Counted from the stretch's first letter, positions 44,341 to 53,988 are shown. The stretch is DNA of 64,000 nucleotides from Pararge aegeria (GCF_905163445.1 NC_053196.1:16827501-16891500); one strand, 5' to 3'. The notes: generated by a model not told the origin, from the sequence alone. Numbers and translations: made by a program.

Positions 44341-44449
44341 GACAATTTACTAACTCAGTATACTACAGTACAGAGCTAGCCACGATAATTATGATGTTAG
44401 CATCAGATCTTTTCCAGCTTGTCGATTGGCTCATACACGCTTATAATAA

Positions 44450-45042
44450 TTTAAAGATTTTAAAATAATGACAGTGTATAGTCAGTACATATTTGAAAAT
44501 TTAATGTACGTTCATAAAAACATTTCTAAATTTAAGAAAAAATGTGACTGCAATAATTTAAACATTAGAAGTAAGAATAAACTTACAGTGCAATATACTA
44601 GGTTACATAAAATTCATAATTCGTTTAAAGGAAATTGCATACAATTCTACAATAAACTACCAATTGTCATCTTGGAGATGTCTCTTAAAAAGTTCAAAGT
44701 TTGTATTAAACGTAAGCTTATAGAAAAGTCCTATTATAGTATAAAGGACTACGTAAACGATAAAAAAGCTTGGGTGTAAATTATTGCTCTAACCAGGTTG
44801 CTCTTCTAATAATTTAAAATGACATTGTGAGATGGTGATAACAAAAAAAAAAACACCCGGCTAAGTTTGTTGTGGGCTTCTTCTTAGACCAGGACGCGTT
44901 TGGAACCCTCGTAGCTTTAGTTTTAAGTTTACGAATGTGGTTATCGCCATCATCTCACTACCGTGTGGTTCTTATGTACGCATCAAAAGTGCCACCTGTG
45001 GGCCTACTTGAATAAAGATATTTTTGACTTTGACTTTGACTA
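44450..45042 (+). mobile_element. LINE-J 3' end, best copy (RT C-terminus plus full 3' UTR)
   Basis: This is the reference 3' end of the Jockey-like family. The open coding tail is followed by a UTR with CTAACCAGGTTGCTCTTC, CACCCGGCTAAGTTTGTTGT, GGACGCGTTTGGAACCCTCG and GGGCCTACTTGAATAAAG, and by a TTTGAC-repeat tail. The AATAAA just before the tail is also seen in other copies. Confidence 0.9.
44468..44779 (+). pseudogene. LINE-J reverse transcriptase C-terminus
   Basis: An uninterrupted 103-codon frame. It reads FENLMYVHKNISKFKKKCDC, then IRSKNKLTVQYTRLHKIHNS, FKGNCIQFYNKLP and KLIEKSYYSIKDYVNDKKAW. This is the last segment of a Jockey-type ORF2, downstream of the RT domain. The ATG is internal to the original frame, so this is a truncated piece of a much longer protein and not a gene of its own. 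The same segment appears at 16680-16935 (+), 20800-20930 (+) and 46090-46251 with 50313-50500 (minus). Confidence 0.85.
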
Positions 45043-45044
45043 AT

Positions 45045-45240
45045 AAATTGATAATACAGCATTAAATTTTCTCTACTGAAATTTACTTATTTATATATCG
45101 ACTATTTATTCTAAGACGTATTTGTAGTTTTGTTCTAAGATATAAATATATTTATTATTTTTCTAATATTTATTTTCCTTAAAAAAGTTACCGCACAAAA
45201 TCAGCAACCATTAATAATTCCTTCTAGAAGGTCACCTTAC
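45045..45240. other. Unassigned AT-rich DNA
   Basis: Nothing recognised. Confidence 0.4.
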
Positions 45241-45242
45241 GA

Positions 45243-45270
45243 AATACTATACTATACTATACTATACTTA
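45243..45270. repeat. (ACTAT)n microsatellite
   Basis: About five ACTAT units. Confidence 0.85.
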
Positions 45271-45455
45271 CCTTACAAAAAACTAAATTGAATCGGTTCA
45301 TCTGTTAATGAACTACGATGCCAATGACACACAGACACACAAACACACACACGCGCGAGAAAACTCTTGACAAAAAGACAACTATTTGGTCTGGGAATCG
45401 AAATCAAGAGCTTGTGATCCGTATCTGAACATACTTACCACTATACCAACGTTGC
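45271..45455 (-). repeat. CA-rich stretch followed by an antisense tRNA-like head
   Basis: ACACAGACACACAAACACAC is followed by CTGGGAATCGAAATCAAGAG, the complement of a B box, and by CTTACCACTATACC, the complement of an A box. A minus-orientation SINE head is likely. Confidence 0.45.
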
Positions 45456-45895
45456 ACTTTGTGAGCAATAAAATATATGAATTTTTAAGCATCTACTTTT
45501 TAGGGGCCCCGACGATGTAAGTTGACCGTAGATATTTCTTTTCCGCGCGAGTTATCAGCTAGTTTTATTGTCACGGAACCCTCGGCAGCGATCCGCTGAT
45601 GGATGACACCACTTGACTCTACTCAGCTTTGTTTTTACAAGTTTTCCCATCGGTTTTATCACTCGTAAGTTCGTTTGGGGTTTTATGTAACAAGGAAAAA
45701 GAATACAAGGAAAATAACCTATCCAAACGGTTCAATTTTCAATCACTTATGTGTCTTGTTCTTCTCAGTGTTTGATTTGCTACAAATAGTTACCAGCTTT
45801 GCTCATGAAATATCTACTTTCCATGAAAGTAGCTCAAACCTATGTCTAACAATCTAGGTGTGAGTGAGAAAATGTTTGTTTGTTTAAAAGTTTTA
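45456..45895. other. Unassigned DNA
   Basis: Nothing recognised. Confidence 0.4.
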
Positions 45896-45896
45896 A

Positions 45897-46007
45897 TGCA
45901 CACACACATTATATACAAAGTTAACAAATATACAGACGAAAGTTAGAATAGAAAATAGAGCGTGCAAAAGCGGTCTTATCACAAAAGCGATCTCTTCTAG
46001 GCAACCT
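45897..46007 (-). mobile_element. LINE-K 3' end fragment, minus orientation
   Basis: Contains GAGCGTGCAAAAGCGGTCTT, CAAAAGCGATCTCTTCTAGG and CAACCTTTG. The matching copy at 61741-61946 has AAGGCGGTCTTATCGC and GAAGCGATCTCCTCCAGAC. The block between carries a GCGAT..ATCGC stem. Confidence 0.6.
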
Positions 46008-46251
46008 TTGAAAACGCGCCCTGGTCTAAGAAGAGCCCACAACAAACTTAGCCGGGTAATTTTTTTTTTTCTTTATCACCATCTCACAGTTTATTTATAT
46101 TAAGCTATGAAGCTAGAGCAATTGACACCCAAGTTTTTTTATTGTACAAGTAATCCTTAATATTATAATAGGATTTTTCTGTAAGCTTACGTTTCATATA
46201 AACTTTGAAATCATTGAGAGACATCTCAAATATTTCATTTGGTAATTTGTT
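46008..46251 (-). mobile_element. LINE-J 3' end, left half (split by LINE-N)
   Basis: On the minus strand this is the 3' UTR (GCCGGGTAA.., AAACGCGCCCTGGTCTAAG) plus the last part of the coding tail. It stops in the middle of the coding tail at TTTCATTTGGTAATTTGTT. The continuation begins at 50313. In the uninterrupted plus copy at 16800-16830 these two sequences are adjacent. Confidence 0.9.
46245..46251. repeat. Target-site duplication of LINE-N, left copy
   Basis: ATTTGTT. The right copy is at 50313-50319. Both are in the expected places relative to the interrupted LINE-J sequence. Confidence 0.8.
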
Positions 46252-46544
46252 TATTTTATTTTTTATTTTATTTTATTTATTAAGGCCCAAACAGTATACT
46301 TAATACTTAAAATTAGTACAAAGAAAATAACACATACACCAATTAAGTAGCCGCTAATAAATCTAACGAAATACATTAAAATTGACAGCAAACTTATAAC
46401 ATAATTATGAAACTTTAAAATATGTATAAACACATATTATTGACAGATAATGTAAATAAGGGAATACCCTTATTAACAATATCCATCCAATCCAAGTGGA
46501 TATGTGAAAACATAAGTAGAACTTTTACGTAGAACAATTAGAAG

Positions 46545-47099
46545 TTAGAATTTAGAATAAAGATGTTTTTTTAACTGAGCAAGAGTAAGATTAAATAAAT
46601 CTAAATCCGAGAAATTATTATTATAGCTTTGAGTAGCTCTATAAATATAACTATTAAGAGCGTATTTTGATCTGACTAAGGGCAAATAAAATGGAGGGGA
46701 TTTTCGCCTAGATATAATATTCTTTGGACAAACAAAACCAATTCTACTAAGTAGTTTTGGAGTATCAATTTCATTCCTTAAAATTTTAAACAAAAAAACA
46801 ATATCACGAACCTGTCAACGAGCCTGGAGGGGTTTCAGACAGTCTGAAGTAAATGGATTCTGCCTGGATCCCGAAAAACGATACCTCAAGTGCTTAGACA
46901 ATTTGTTTTGCAAGTTATCTAACATATTAATATAAATATTGTATCTCGGATTCCAAACAACAGAGCAATATTCCAATAATGGTCTAACCAAAGAATTGAA
47001 AAGAAGTATAAGAGTTTTCAAATTCTCTTCCAACTCTCATGACAAAACCTAATAGACGGTAAGCCCTTGAAACAATATCCTCAATATGGGTTTTAAATG
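46545..47099 (-). pseudogene. LINE-N ORF2 C-terminal remains
   Basis: Two open pieces in different frames. 46815-47033 contains LVRPLLEYCSVVWNPRYN, the distal conserved region of Jockey-type ORF2. 46545-46793 contains SRIGFVCPKN and LPLVRSKYALNSYIYRATQS and ends at the natural C-terminus. Single-base indels near 46800 and 47034-47100 separate them from each other and from the RT core. Confidence 0.8.
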
Positions 47100-47951
47100 T
47101 TAATTTAGAGTCAAGTGTAACCCTAAATCTCTTATAAAATGTACTCTTTCTACTAATATATTATTAAGATAATAATTTCTTGTGATTAAATTCTTATTTT
47201 TACGTGAAAATGAAATAACGTTACATTTTCTTACATTTAGCTGTAAACGATTCAAGTGACAATATGCACACAATTTATCAAGATCACATTGTAGGGCATC
47301 ACAATCAGCTTCGTTGATAATTATTTTAAAAATTTTATTATCATCAGCGTATAGAAGACAACTAGAATTTGAAAAAATTTGGGCAACATCATTTATAAAG
47401 ATATCAAAGAAGAGAGGACCAAGATGTGACCCTTGCGGGACACCTGATGTTATAGGCATGAATGATGAACAGAAACCTTTAACGGCGACTGCTTGGCTCC
47501 TATCACGCAAATAGGACTCAACCCAACGGAGTAGGTCACCATGAATACCAAACATAAATAATTTGACTAAAAGCAACTCATGACTAATTTTGTCAAATGC
47601 TTTCGAATAATCAGTATAAATGCAATCCACTTGGTAACCACTATCCATAGCTAAAATAATTTGATCAATAAACTCACACAAGTTAGATTCAGTTGATTTT
47701 TTACTAACAAAGCCATGTTGCTCATTAATTATGCGAGGTCGGACTCTACTATATATGGAGTCATAAATTATTTTCTCAAACAACTTGGGTATTATAGAAA
47801 GTTTCGAGATTGGGCGATAATTCTCAATGTTGTGCTTGTCACCAGACTTATAGACTGGTATGATAAATGATTTCTTCCAGATGTGTGGCATTTTGCCCAT
47901 ATTTAATGACAAGTTAAAGAGAACAGATAACGCGACGGATGGATGCGACAT
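47100..47951 (-). pseudogene. LINE-N reverse transcriptase core
   Basis: The 283-codon frame holds the RT domain with recognisable motifs: YRPIS (residues 45-49), TDYSKAFD (113-120), SGVPQGSHLGPLFF (169-182) and the catalytic YADD (201-204). The active-site aspartates are present, so loss of function here is due to frame breaks rather than to the catalytic site. It overlaps the endonuclease frame by about 50 bp. The natural protein is one polypeptide broken by a one-base indel near 47945. The ATG at 47951 is internal and not a true start. Confidence 0.9.
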
Positions 47952-49399
47952 TCTCGTAAAAATTTTGGTGGTATACCATCAGGACCGGTGCCTTTAGTAA
48001 CGTCTATTTCTTTTAAATATAAAGATACTAATGAAGGTGAAATATTTACAGAGTTCAAATTTACAGTGTTGTTACATTCTGTTTCTTCTGGAGCGCTAGT
48101 AGACCCGTCAGATTCAAAAACAGAATGGAAGTATTTATTAAACAAATCACAAATCACACTACCTTGGGATGAAGACTGATTACCAAAATACATCGTATCA
48201 GGAAAATAAGAAATATTATTCTTAGACTTAACATAGCTCCAAAAATATTTACTATTACTACGAATTTTTTCTTCAGCACGACGACGGTAAGAGATTAGAC
48301 ATGTTTCTTGCATATTCTTTTGCCGCAATCTTAGGAGGGAAAAGGTGTCATAGTCATCAAAATTACCGTATAGCTTCCATTTACGGTGGAATTTAAGTTT
48401 CTCATTAACTATCTTAATGAGAGGCCTACTAAACCACATAGGATACTTATTATTATCGTAAACTTTTTTAGATGGAATATACTTTTGTATAATATCATTT
48501 ATTATATCATAAAAACATGATACAGCCATATCAATATTCCCCACATTTAAAATATCAATCCAATCGATACCGGCAAGAGCTGAATTAATTTCATTATAAT
48601 CGGCAGCATGAAATAAGCGTACAACCCGCGGTTGAGAACTAAGTTGAGGCTCCGACCTAACAAGAAACTCTATATCTAGCACCGGATGATGACGATCAAT
48701 GGCAGCCAAACAAAAATCAGTGGTGGAAACATTACACTTAAAATTAGCAATCACCAAATCTAGAATCCTACCCTTGTCGTTTCTTATTGAGTTAAACTGT
48801 TGTAGACTATTAAAGGATAAGAAAGACGAAAGGGACTCAATTAAAGGATTAGATATTATGTCACAGTAAAGGTTCATTGACTCCTTCGAATCAGTCCACT
48901 GGGCCTGACCAATATTGAAATCCCCTATGATTATAAATCTATCATCAGGATGTTCAAGAACAATATTACTAACCTTGTCAAAGAACTCATTCAAAGCATC
49001 AAACAGTAAAGAACATGGTGGAAAGTAACAGATGAACAAACGATAACGAAGTTTTAGGGACCCCTCACCAACTGTAATAATAAGAGTCAATATATCACCT
49101 ACGGCATTTAAAGAAGGTATGCAAGAAACATCAGACACTTTAAGACTACAACAGACTGCAATTAAAACCCCCCCACCCAGCGAGTCACCACGCAGATCAT
49201 AGCTCCTGTCACATCTGTAAACATTATAACGTTCATCAAAAAGTTCTGAACTATTAATACCAGGCAGCAGCCATGTCTCTGTTAGTAGAATTATATCAGA
49301 ATCACAAGTAAGCATACTCGAGAAAAACGACTGTGTTTTTGTTCGCAGGCCTCGTACATTTTGGTAATATATTGTGATTTTAGAATGACCCTTTAACAT
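47903..49399 (-). pseudogene. LINE-N endonuclease and RT N-terminal part
   Basis: The frame begins with ATG at 49399 and encodes an apurinic-like (EEP) endonuclease: YYQNVRGLRTKT (Asn14), LLTETWL (Glu41), IIGDFNIG (Asp160, Asn162) and a DRHHPVLDIEF block with the catalytic Asp/His near 235-238. Then comes the linker to the RT fingers with KGTGPDGIPPKFL. These residues nick target DNA to prime reverse transcription. The last residues (after LREC) are out of frame. 84 bp separate this start from the upstream hydrophobic frame. Confidence 0.9.
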
Positions 49400-49482
49400 A
49401 AACTTGGATTATATAAAATAAATTACTCAAATTCAGGGTTGAAATTGACACTTCAATAACAAACATAAAGGAATGAAAAGTT

Positions 49483-50262
49483 TTATAATAATAAGGATAC
49501 ATAAACTTGAAAAAAAAAGTTAATCTGAATTTTAGATCTATTTGTCCATTCAAATAAGTGCTTAAAGATTGATTTATGAGCTAAATAATAAAAGTTACAA
49601 ATCATCACCACAAAATCATAATAAAAAAGTATTATGACATAACTTACCCATGCCAAGAGCTTAGTAAAAATTGTCCTATTAACCATGGTATAAAAATCCC
49701 CAGACACATATATACCATCACTAAACCTAAGTTTTGTAATAGCTCTAACACCATTAGATAAAAAATTAGAGTATGAATCATAAAATAAATAATATAAAGA
49801 GCAACTAAAAAGCAGCAGCAACATCATCCACCTATAAACATCCAGTTGCCAGGCACAGTCATCCTGTTTCATAGGAGAGTATGATTTAAGTCTTGGAACC
49901 TTGGTACTGCACCAATAAAGGTTTGTGGGCAAATGCCCCACATAACAACCACAACATGTTTGATTTGTATTCTCTGAAACAAATTCTTTATAACAAATGA
50001 CACATAGTATAACAAAGATAAACTTGTGACCTAAGTTATAAAAATCCCTACATACATTGAAGCTATCATTACACCCGAGAATCAAAATACCTCTTAAACC
50101 CCTAGATAATGTATAAAAGGAAGATAAATGTAACAAGTAAAGACAAAAAATGCATCTAATGAACGTTAACATCAACCCCAGTATACCACCTAGCCATTGC
50201 CTGGCACAGGCATGATCTCCCTTTGCAGAGAGCAATCTGGAGCTTAAACCCACCACATGCAT
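49483..50262 (-). CDS. LINE-N upstream frame: hydrophobic protein with an internal repeat
   Basis: It lies where ORF1 would be in a two-ORF LINE, starts with ATG at 50262 and encodes 259 residues. It has no RRM, zinc knuckle, coiled coil or esterase as usual for ORF1. It has several hydrophobic stretches (about 25-50, 81-92, 146-162, 199-227) and is rich in Cys and Tyr. Residues 9-83 and about 124-199 align as repeats (LSRGLRGI with LSNGVRAI; RDFYNLGHKFIF with GDFYTMVNRTIF). A third partial match is CNFYYLAHKSIF (222-233). The DNA period is 348-351 bp and the two offsets measured are both multiples of three. Alternatives: degraded 5' UTR monomers that happen to stay open, or a membrane-associated protein. 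I do not know the function. Confidence 0.4.
   Translation of the reverse strand: MHVVGLSSRLLSAKGDHACARQWLGGILGLMLTFIRCIFCLYLLHLSSFYTLSRGLRGILILGCNDSFNVCRDFYNLGHKFIFVILCVICYKEFVSENTNQTCCGCYVGHLPTNLYWCSTKVPRLKSYSPMKQDDCAWQLDVYRWMMLLLLFSCSLYYLFYDSYSNFLSNGVRAITKLRFSDGIYVSGDFYTMVNRTIFTKLLAWVSYVIILFYYDFVVMICNFYYLAHKSIFKHLFEWTNRSKIQINFFFQVYVSLLL
49540..50216 (-). repeat. Diverged tandem repeat in the 5' part of LINE-N
   Basis: The plus-strand block TATAAAAATCCC starts at 49689 and again at 50037, and GGCACAG starts at 49852 and again at 50203. The unit is about 348-351 bp. A shortened third unit is suggested toward 49540. Repeated monomers at the 5' end are known as promoters in mammalian L1 elements. 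Here the role is unknown. Confidence 0.7.
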
Positions 50263-50312
50263 TATTTTGTCCAGAACATTAACAAAATAAATTGTAACTA
50301 TTATTATTAACT

Positions 50313-50500
50313 ATTTGTTATAAAATAATATACAATTGCCTTTGAATGAATTAGCAATTTTGTGTAGCCTAGTAAACTGCACAACGTGTTTATTTTTGCT
50401 CCTAATATTAATATTGTAACAGTCCATTTTCTTTTTAAATTTTGTTATATTTTTATGGACATAAATTAAATTTTCAAATATGTAAAAATAATTAAAGCCA
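50313..50500 (-). mobile_element. LINE-J 3' end, right half (split by LINE-N)
   Basis: The minus strand continues the LINE-J coding tail: IYVHKNITKFKKK, INIRSKNK, FTRLHKIANSFKGNC and ILFYNK. ATTTGTT (50313-50319) is the right target duplication. Confidence 0.9.
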
Positions 50501-50668
50501 TTAACCCCGTGAGGGAAGCTGCAAGCCTGAGAGTTCCCCATAATGTTCTTAACGACGTGTTAAGTCTACCAATCCGCACTTGGCCAGCGTGGTAAACCCT
50601 TCTCATTCATGAGGAGATCCGTGCCCTGTAGTGTGCCGGTAATGGGTTGATATGATGATGATGATATA
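50501..50668 (+). mobile_element. SINE A 3' half with GAT tail
   Basis: Contains GTGAGGGAAGCTGCAAGCCT, TCCGCACTTGGCCAGCGTGG and GTGCCGGTAATGGGTTGATA, then four or more GAT units. Confidence 0.85.
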
Positions 50669-50671
50669 TAC

Positions 50672-50864
50672 TGGGGTACGAAGATAGTCTGCATTCCTCC
50701 TTCAAAAGTATTAAAGCTGCTTTTAGCAGCCTCATTAAATTCAATCCACTTCAAAATTACAGATAAATAGACAAATAACAAATTAATGGTTTCTGTTAAA
50801 GAGGTTATTATACAATTGATGAATTTCTTAATGACAAGGTTGCTTGGAAGCATCAGGCAAGATA
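50672..50864 (+). mobile_element. LINE-S plus-strand copy, left part (RT C-terminus)
   Basis: The end of the frame reads FLLKRGYYTIDEFLNDKVAW, then KHQAR just before the expected stop. It breaks off at CAAGATA, where the minus-strand LINE-S insertion begins. Upstream of 50780 the match is poor. Confidence 0.75.
50860..50864. repeat. Target-site duplication of LINE-S, left copy
   Basis: AGATA. The right copy is 56383-56387. Together they restore the stop codon region of the interrupted copy. Confidence 0.65.
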
Positions 50865-51081
50865 AATTCAAAATTTAAAATTCAAAAATTCAAAATTCAA
50901 AATTCATTTATTTCAAGTAGGCCTAATACAAGCACTTTTGAAACGTCAAGTCTGTCCGTGTGTAGTGACTCTACCACCGGTTCGGAAGGCAGATTCTACC
51001 GAGAAGAAGCCGGCAAGAAACTCAGCAGTTGCTCTTTTCCAACATCAAAAATTTACATTTTATATTTTAACATTCATTTTT
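50865..51081 (-). other. LINE-S 3' UTR and tail
   Basis: On the minus strand: TTTTTGATGTTGGAAAAGAG, CTTCCGAACCGGTGGTAGAG, AGGCCTACTTGAAATAAATG, then TTTTGAA repeats. Fragments of this UTR occur at 2235, 5540, 20131, 21765, 22521, 56383 and 60610. Confidence 0.85.
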
Positions 51082-53067
51082 CTATCTTGTGAGAGATGAA
51101 AGCGGAGCCGGGTGCTTCCAAGCAACCTTGTCATTAAGAAACTCATCAATTGTATAATAACCTCGCTGTAATAAATGTGTTTTAACACATTCTTTAAACT
51201 TATGGATTGGTAGGTCCAAAATTACCTTAGGAATCATATTATAAAAGCGTATACTCAATCCCACAAATGACTTCTGCACCTTTCGCAGACGATATGCAGA
51301 TGTCACTAATTTATGACCATTTCTTGTAAGTCGACTGTTTATATCCACTTTTTGTTTATAAAGACTAATATGTTGTCTTACAAATACTATATTGTTATAA
51401 ATGTATTGTGAGGCTACCGTAAGTATACCAATTTCTTTAAATTTTTCACGGAGGGATTCACGTGATTTAAGTTTATATATTGACCGTACAGCTCTTTTCT
51501 GCAATATGAATATAGTTTCAATATCAGCAGCTTTGCCCCATAATAAGATCCCGTAAGACATCACACTATGAAAGTACGCGAAGTAAACAAGTCTTGCTGT
51601 TTCTACGTCAGTAATCTGTCTAATTTTCCTGACGGCGTAGGCAGCTGAGCTTAGTTTACCTGCTAGTGTATCTATATGGGTACCCCACTGAAGCTTACAA
51701 TCCAAGGTCATGCCCAGAAAAACTGTGGAATCTTCCATTTTTAGTGATTCTCCATTTATTATTATATTTTTATTAACTTTCTTTACATTTGGTAAAATAA
51801 ATTCCACACACTTAGTTTTTTTTGCATTTAAAAGTAAATTATTGACAGTAAACCAGTGCGACACATGCGACATAGCACGGCTTACATCGTCAGAGTTGTC
51901 TCTACCTCTATCAGTTTTAAAAATTAGAGATGTATCATCAGCAAACAGTACAATGTCACAGGTTTCACTGACATGGTGTGGTAGATCATTTATATACACC
52001 AAAAATAGAAAGGGACCCAAGATTGAACCCTGTGGGACACCCATTGACGTAGCCGACCCCTGCGACTTAATGTCTTTTATGCAAACCCTTTGGGTTCTGT
52101 CACTGAGATAAGAGGCAACCAAATTTAGTGCAACGTTTTTGATACCATAATGGGCTAGTTTAAGAAGCAAGGTTTTATGATCGACACAATCGAATGCTTT
52201 GGATAGATCACAAAAAACACCAATGGCATTCTGCGAACATTCCCAGGCATCGTACACATGTTTTAAAAGTTTAGCGCCTGCATCCGTGGTGCTACGACCT
52301 TTAGTAAAACCGTACTGCTCCGGATGTAGTAACTTATTTACATTGAAGTGATTCAAAAGTTGATTTAATATAATTTTTTCAAAGACCTTACTAAGAGCTG
52401 GTAAGATTGAAATGGGTCTGTAATTGTTAATGTCGTTTTTATTGCCAGATTTAAATAGAGGTATAAGTTTACTATGTTTCATTAAATTTGGAAAAGTACC
52501 TCTATCAACACATTCATTAAAAAGTATGGCTAAGTAAGGGGCAATAACGTCTATAATGTTAGATATTACCATTACAGACATACCCCATAAATCACCGGTT
52601 TTTTTCTGTTTCAACAACTTAAAATTCTTTATTATATCATATGCAGATATATGTTTAAAATTAAATAAAACGTTGCACTCATTAACGTTGTTCCTCAATA
52701 AACTCTGAGCTGCAGTAGGTGAAGAATTAAGTGAATCAGTCAACAAAATAGGAACACTCTGAAAAAAGTTTTCAAAGGTACTTGCAACCTCACTGTCAGC
52801 GGTAACTTTATTATCATTAATAATTAATTCAAAGTTTACGTTGCGAGATTTAGCTTTCCCAGTTTCATTATTAACAATTTTCCAGGTTGTTTGTACTTTG
52901 TTATCCGATTTTATGATTTGATCCTTAAAGTATAGCGACTTAGCATGAAAGCAAACGTTCTTAAACGTTTTAGAGTACATTTTTACGTGTTGTAGGAAAG
53001 CTGGAGTATGGTTATATTGTTTTTCACTAGAGCTCATACAAATTATCTCTACTTTTGTATATGCCAA
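51082..53067 (-). CDS. LINE-S ORF2, reverse transcriptase part (in +1 frame to the endonuclease)
   Basis: The RT domain is complete: YRPIS at about residue 216, a CDLSKAFDCVDH block (286-297), MGVPQGSILGPFLF (342-355) and the catalytic FADD (375-378). A C-terminal segment follows, ending with GYYTIDEFLNDKVAWKHPAP. The frame has no proper ATG start near its open end (53067 is TTG). In the intact protein it must continue from the endonuclease. The join point is the CTC TAG T sequence at 53032-53026: skipping one base there continues as AGT GAA AAA. This is either a one-base insertion in this copy or a +1 frameshift signal. Confidence 0.85.
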   Translation of the reverse strand: MAYTKVEIICMSSSEKQYNHTPAFLQHVKMYSKTFKNVCFHAKSLYFKDQIIKSDNKVQTTWKIVNNETGKAKSRNVNFELIINDNKVTADSEVASTFENFFQSVPILLTDSLNSSPTAAQSLLRNNVNECNVLFNFKHISAYDIIKNFKLLKQKKTGDLWGMSVMVISNIIDVIAPYLAILFNECVDRGTFPNLMKHSKLIPLFKSGNKNDINNYRPISILPALSKVFEKIILNQLLNHFNVNKLLHPEQYGFTKGRSTTDAGAKLLKHVYDAWECSQNAIGVFCDLSKAFDCVDHKTLLLKLAHYGIKNVALNLVASYLSDRTQRVCIKDIKSQGSATSMGVPQGSILGPFLFLVYINDLPHHVSETCDIVLFADDTSLIFKTDRGRDNSDDVSRAMSHVSHWFTVNNLLLNAKKTKCVEFILPNVKKVNKNIIINGESLKMEDSTVFLGMTLDCKLQWGTHIDTLAGKLSSAAYAVRKIRQITDVETARLVYFAYFHSVMSYGILLWGKAADIETIFILQKRAVRSIYKLKSRESLREKFKEIGILTVASQYIYNNIVFVRQHISLYKQKVDINSRLTRNGHKLVTSAYRLRKVQKSFVGLSIRFYNMIPKVILDLPIHKFKECVKTHLLQRGYYTIDEFLNDKVAWKHPAPLSSLTR

Positions 53068-53935
53068 TAGTTGCCCAATCGCTAAACTTTATTTTTTTAT
53101 TGAAATCTATATGTTTGAAATTGAATATTTTGTTAAATTCATTTTCTATGATATTAAAGAGCGTACCATAAATGCTGTCAGGATGACCGTTCTTAAAGAC
53201 AAGGGCAGGAATTTTGGATGATATTTCACCTTTGAATCGCGTCAATTTGCTCTTAGTTATCGGCCTACACTTGACGATATGTTTATCTTTGTTTATATTA
53301 TTCAAAACAGTAATTTGTTGGCCACAATGATCTGATCTTAAGTTGGTTATTATCGATTTACCTAAGATATCACAGTTGAGAAAAATATTATCTAAACACG
53401 ATGCTGAGGTTGCTGTGATTCTAGTAGGTTCACTAAAAGCATAATTTAAATTAAAACATTTAAATAAGTTTAGCAACCTAGTCGTAGTTGCATTACTAAG
53501 TAAAATATCAACATTAAAATCCCCGCATACTATTGCTTTTTTTGTGGATACAGATAATCGCTTAAGCACATCTTCCATTACATCCTCAAAAAGGCTAAAA
53601 TCACCTGAGGGGGGACAATATACACACACTATTATAAATCGCTCCAGCTCCACACAAGATAGTTCTACAGTGCGTTCAACAGAAAGACTAACTATGTCTT
53701 TTCGCTCCTTACAAGTTATATTATTGTGTACAAAAATTAAGGACCCACCATGAATTGCAGTCCTTCTGAAGAACACACTTGACATTTTGAAATTCCTTAA
53801 GATAACTGCTGGATGTGCACCAGTGAGCCAATGCTCAGTAATACACAGAATGTGTATATTGAGTTTTTCCACAAACAGGTCTATTTCAATTTCTTTGCCG
53901 GTTAAGCTCTGTATATTTTGATGTACAATGTTCAT
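53027..53935 (-). CDS. LINE-S ORF2, endonuclease part
   Basis: It starts with ATG at 53935 (MNIVHQNIQSL) and encodes an EEP-type endonuclease with every catalytic motif: Asn7, Glu34 in CITEHWL, a VCVYCPPSG block (103-111), GDFN (138-141) and SDH (201-203). The linker ends at DWATIGIYKSRDNLYEL, a region normally continuous with the RT. It stops at TAG (53029-53027), directly followed by TGA. It nicks chromosomal DNA so that the element RNA can be copied in place. It lies 53 bp after the ORF1 stop, so ORF2 is translated downstream on a shared transcript. Confidence 0.9.
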   Translation of the reverse strand: MNIVHQNIQSLTGKEIEIDLFVEKLNIHILCITEHWLTGAHPAVILRNFKMSSVFFRRTAIHGGSLIFVHNNITCKERKDIVSLSVERTVELSCVELERFIIVCVYCPPSGDFSLFEDVMEDVLKRLSVSTKKAIVCGDFNVDILLSNATTTRLLNLFKCFNLNYAFSEPTRITATSASCLDNIFLNCDILGKSIITNLRSDHCGQQITVLNNINKDKHIVKCRPITKSKLTRFKGEISSKIPALVFKNGHPDSIYGTLFNIIENEFNKIFNFKHIDFNKKIKFSDWATIGIYKSRDNLYEL

Positions 53936-53988
53936 ATTGGAGAGCTTCTCCGTTGTCTGGCTATCTAGTTTAAATAATTATAAGAAAT

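Larger units (their letters stand above)
46252..50312 (-). mobile_element. LINE-N, complete non-LTR retrotransposon nested in LINE-J
   Basis: A 4.06-kb insertion in minus orientation. From its 5' end (50312) it has a short leader, a 259-codon hydrophobic frame, an endonuclease/reverse transcriptase in two overlapping pieces, a broken C-terminal region, a 3' UTR and an AAAAT-type tail (plus-strand TTATTTTATTTTTTATTTTA at 46251). The enzyme order and motifs place it in the Jockey superfamily (Jockey/CR1/Rex1-like). The exact clade is not determined. At least three frame breaks make this copy inactive. Confidence 0.9.

Noticed and set aside
47943..48179. 78-codon plus-strand frame
   Set aside because: It is the antisense of the LINE-N endonuclease/RT frame.
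51710..52111. 133-codon plus-strand frame
   Set aside because: It is the antisense of the LINE-S reverse transcriptase.
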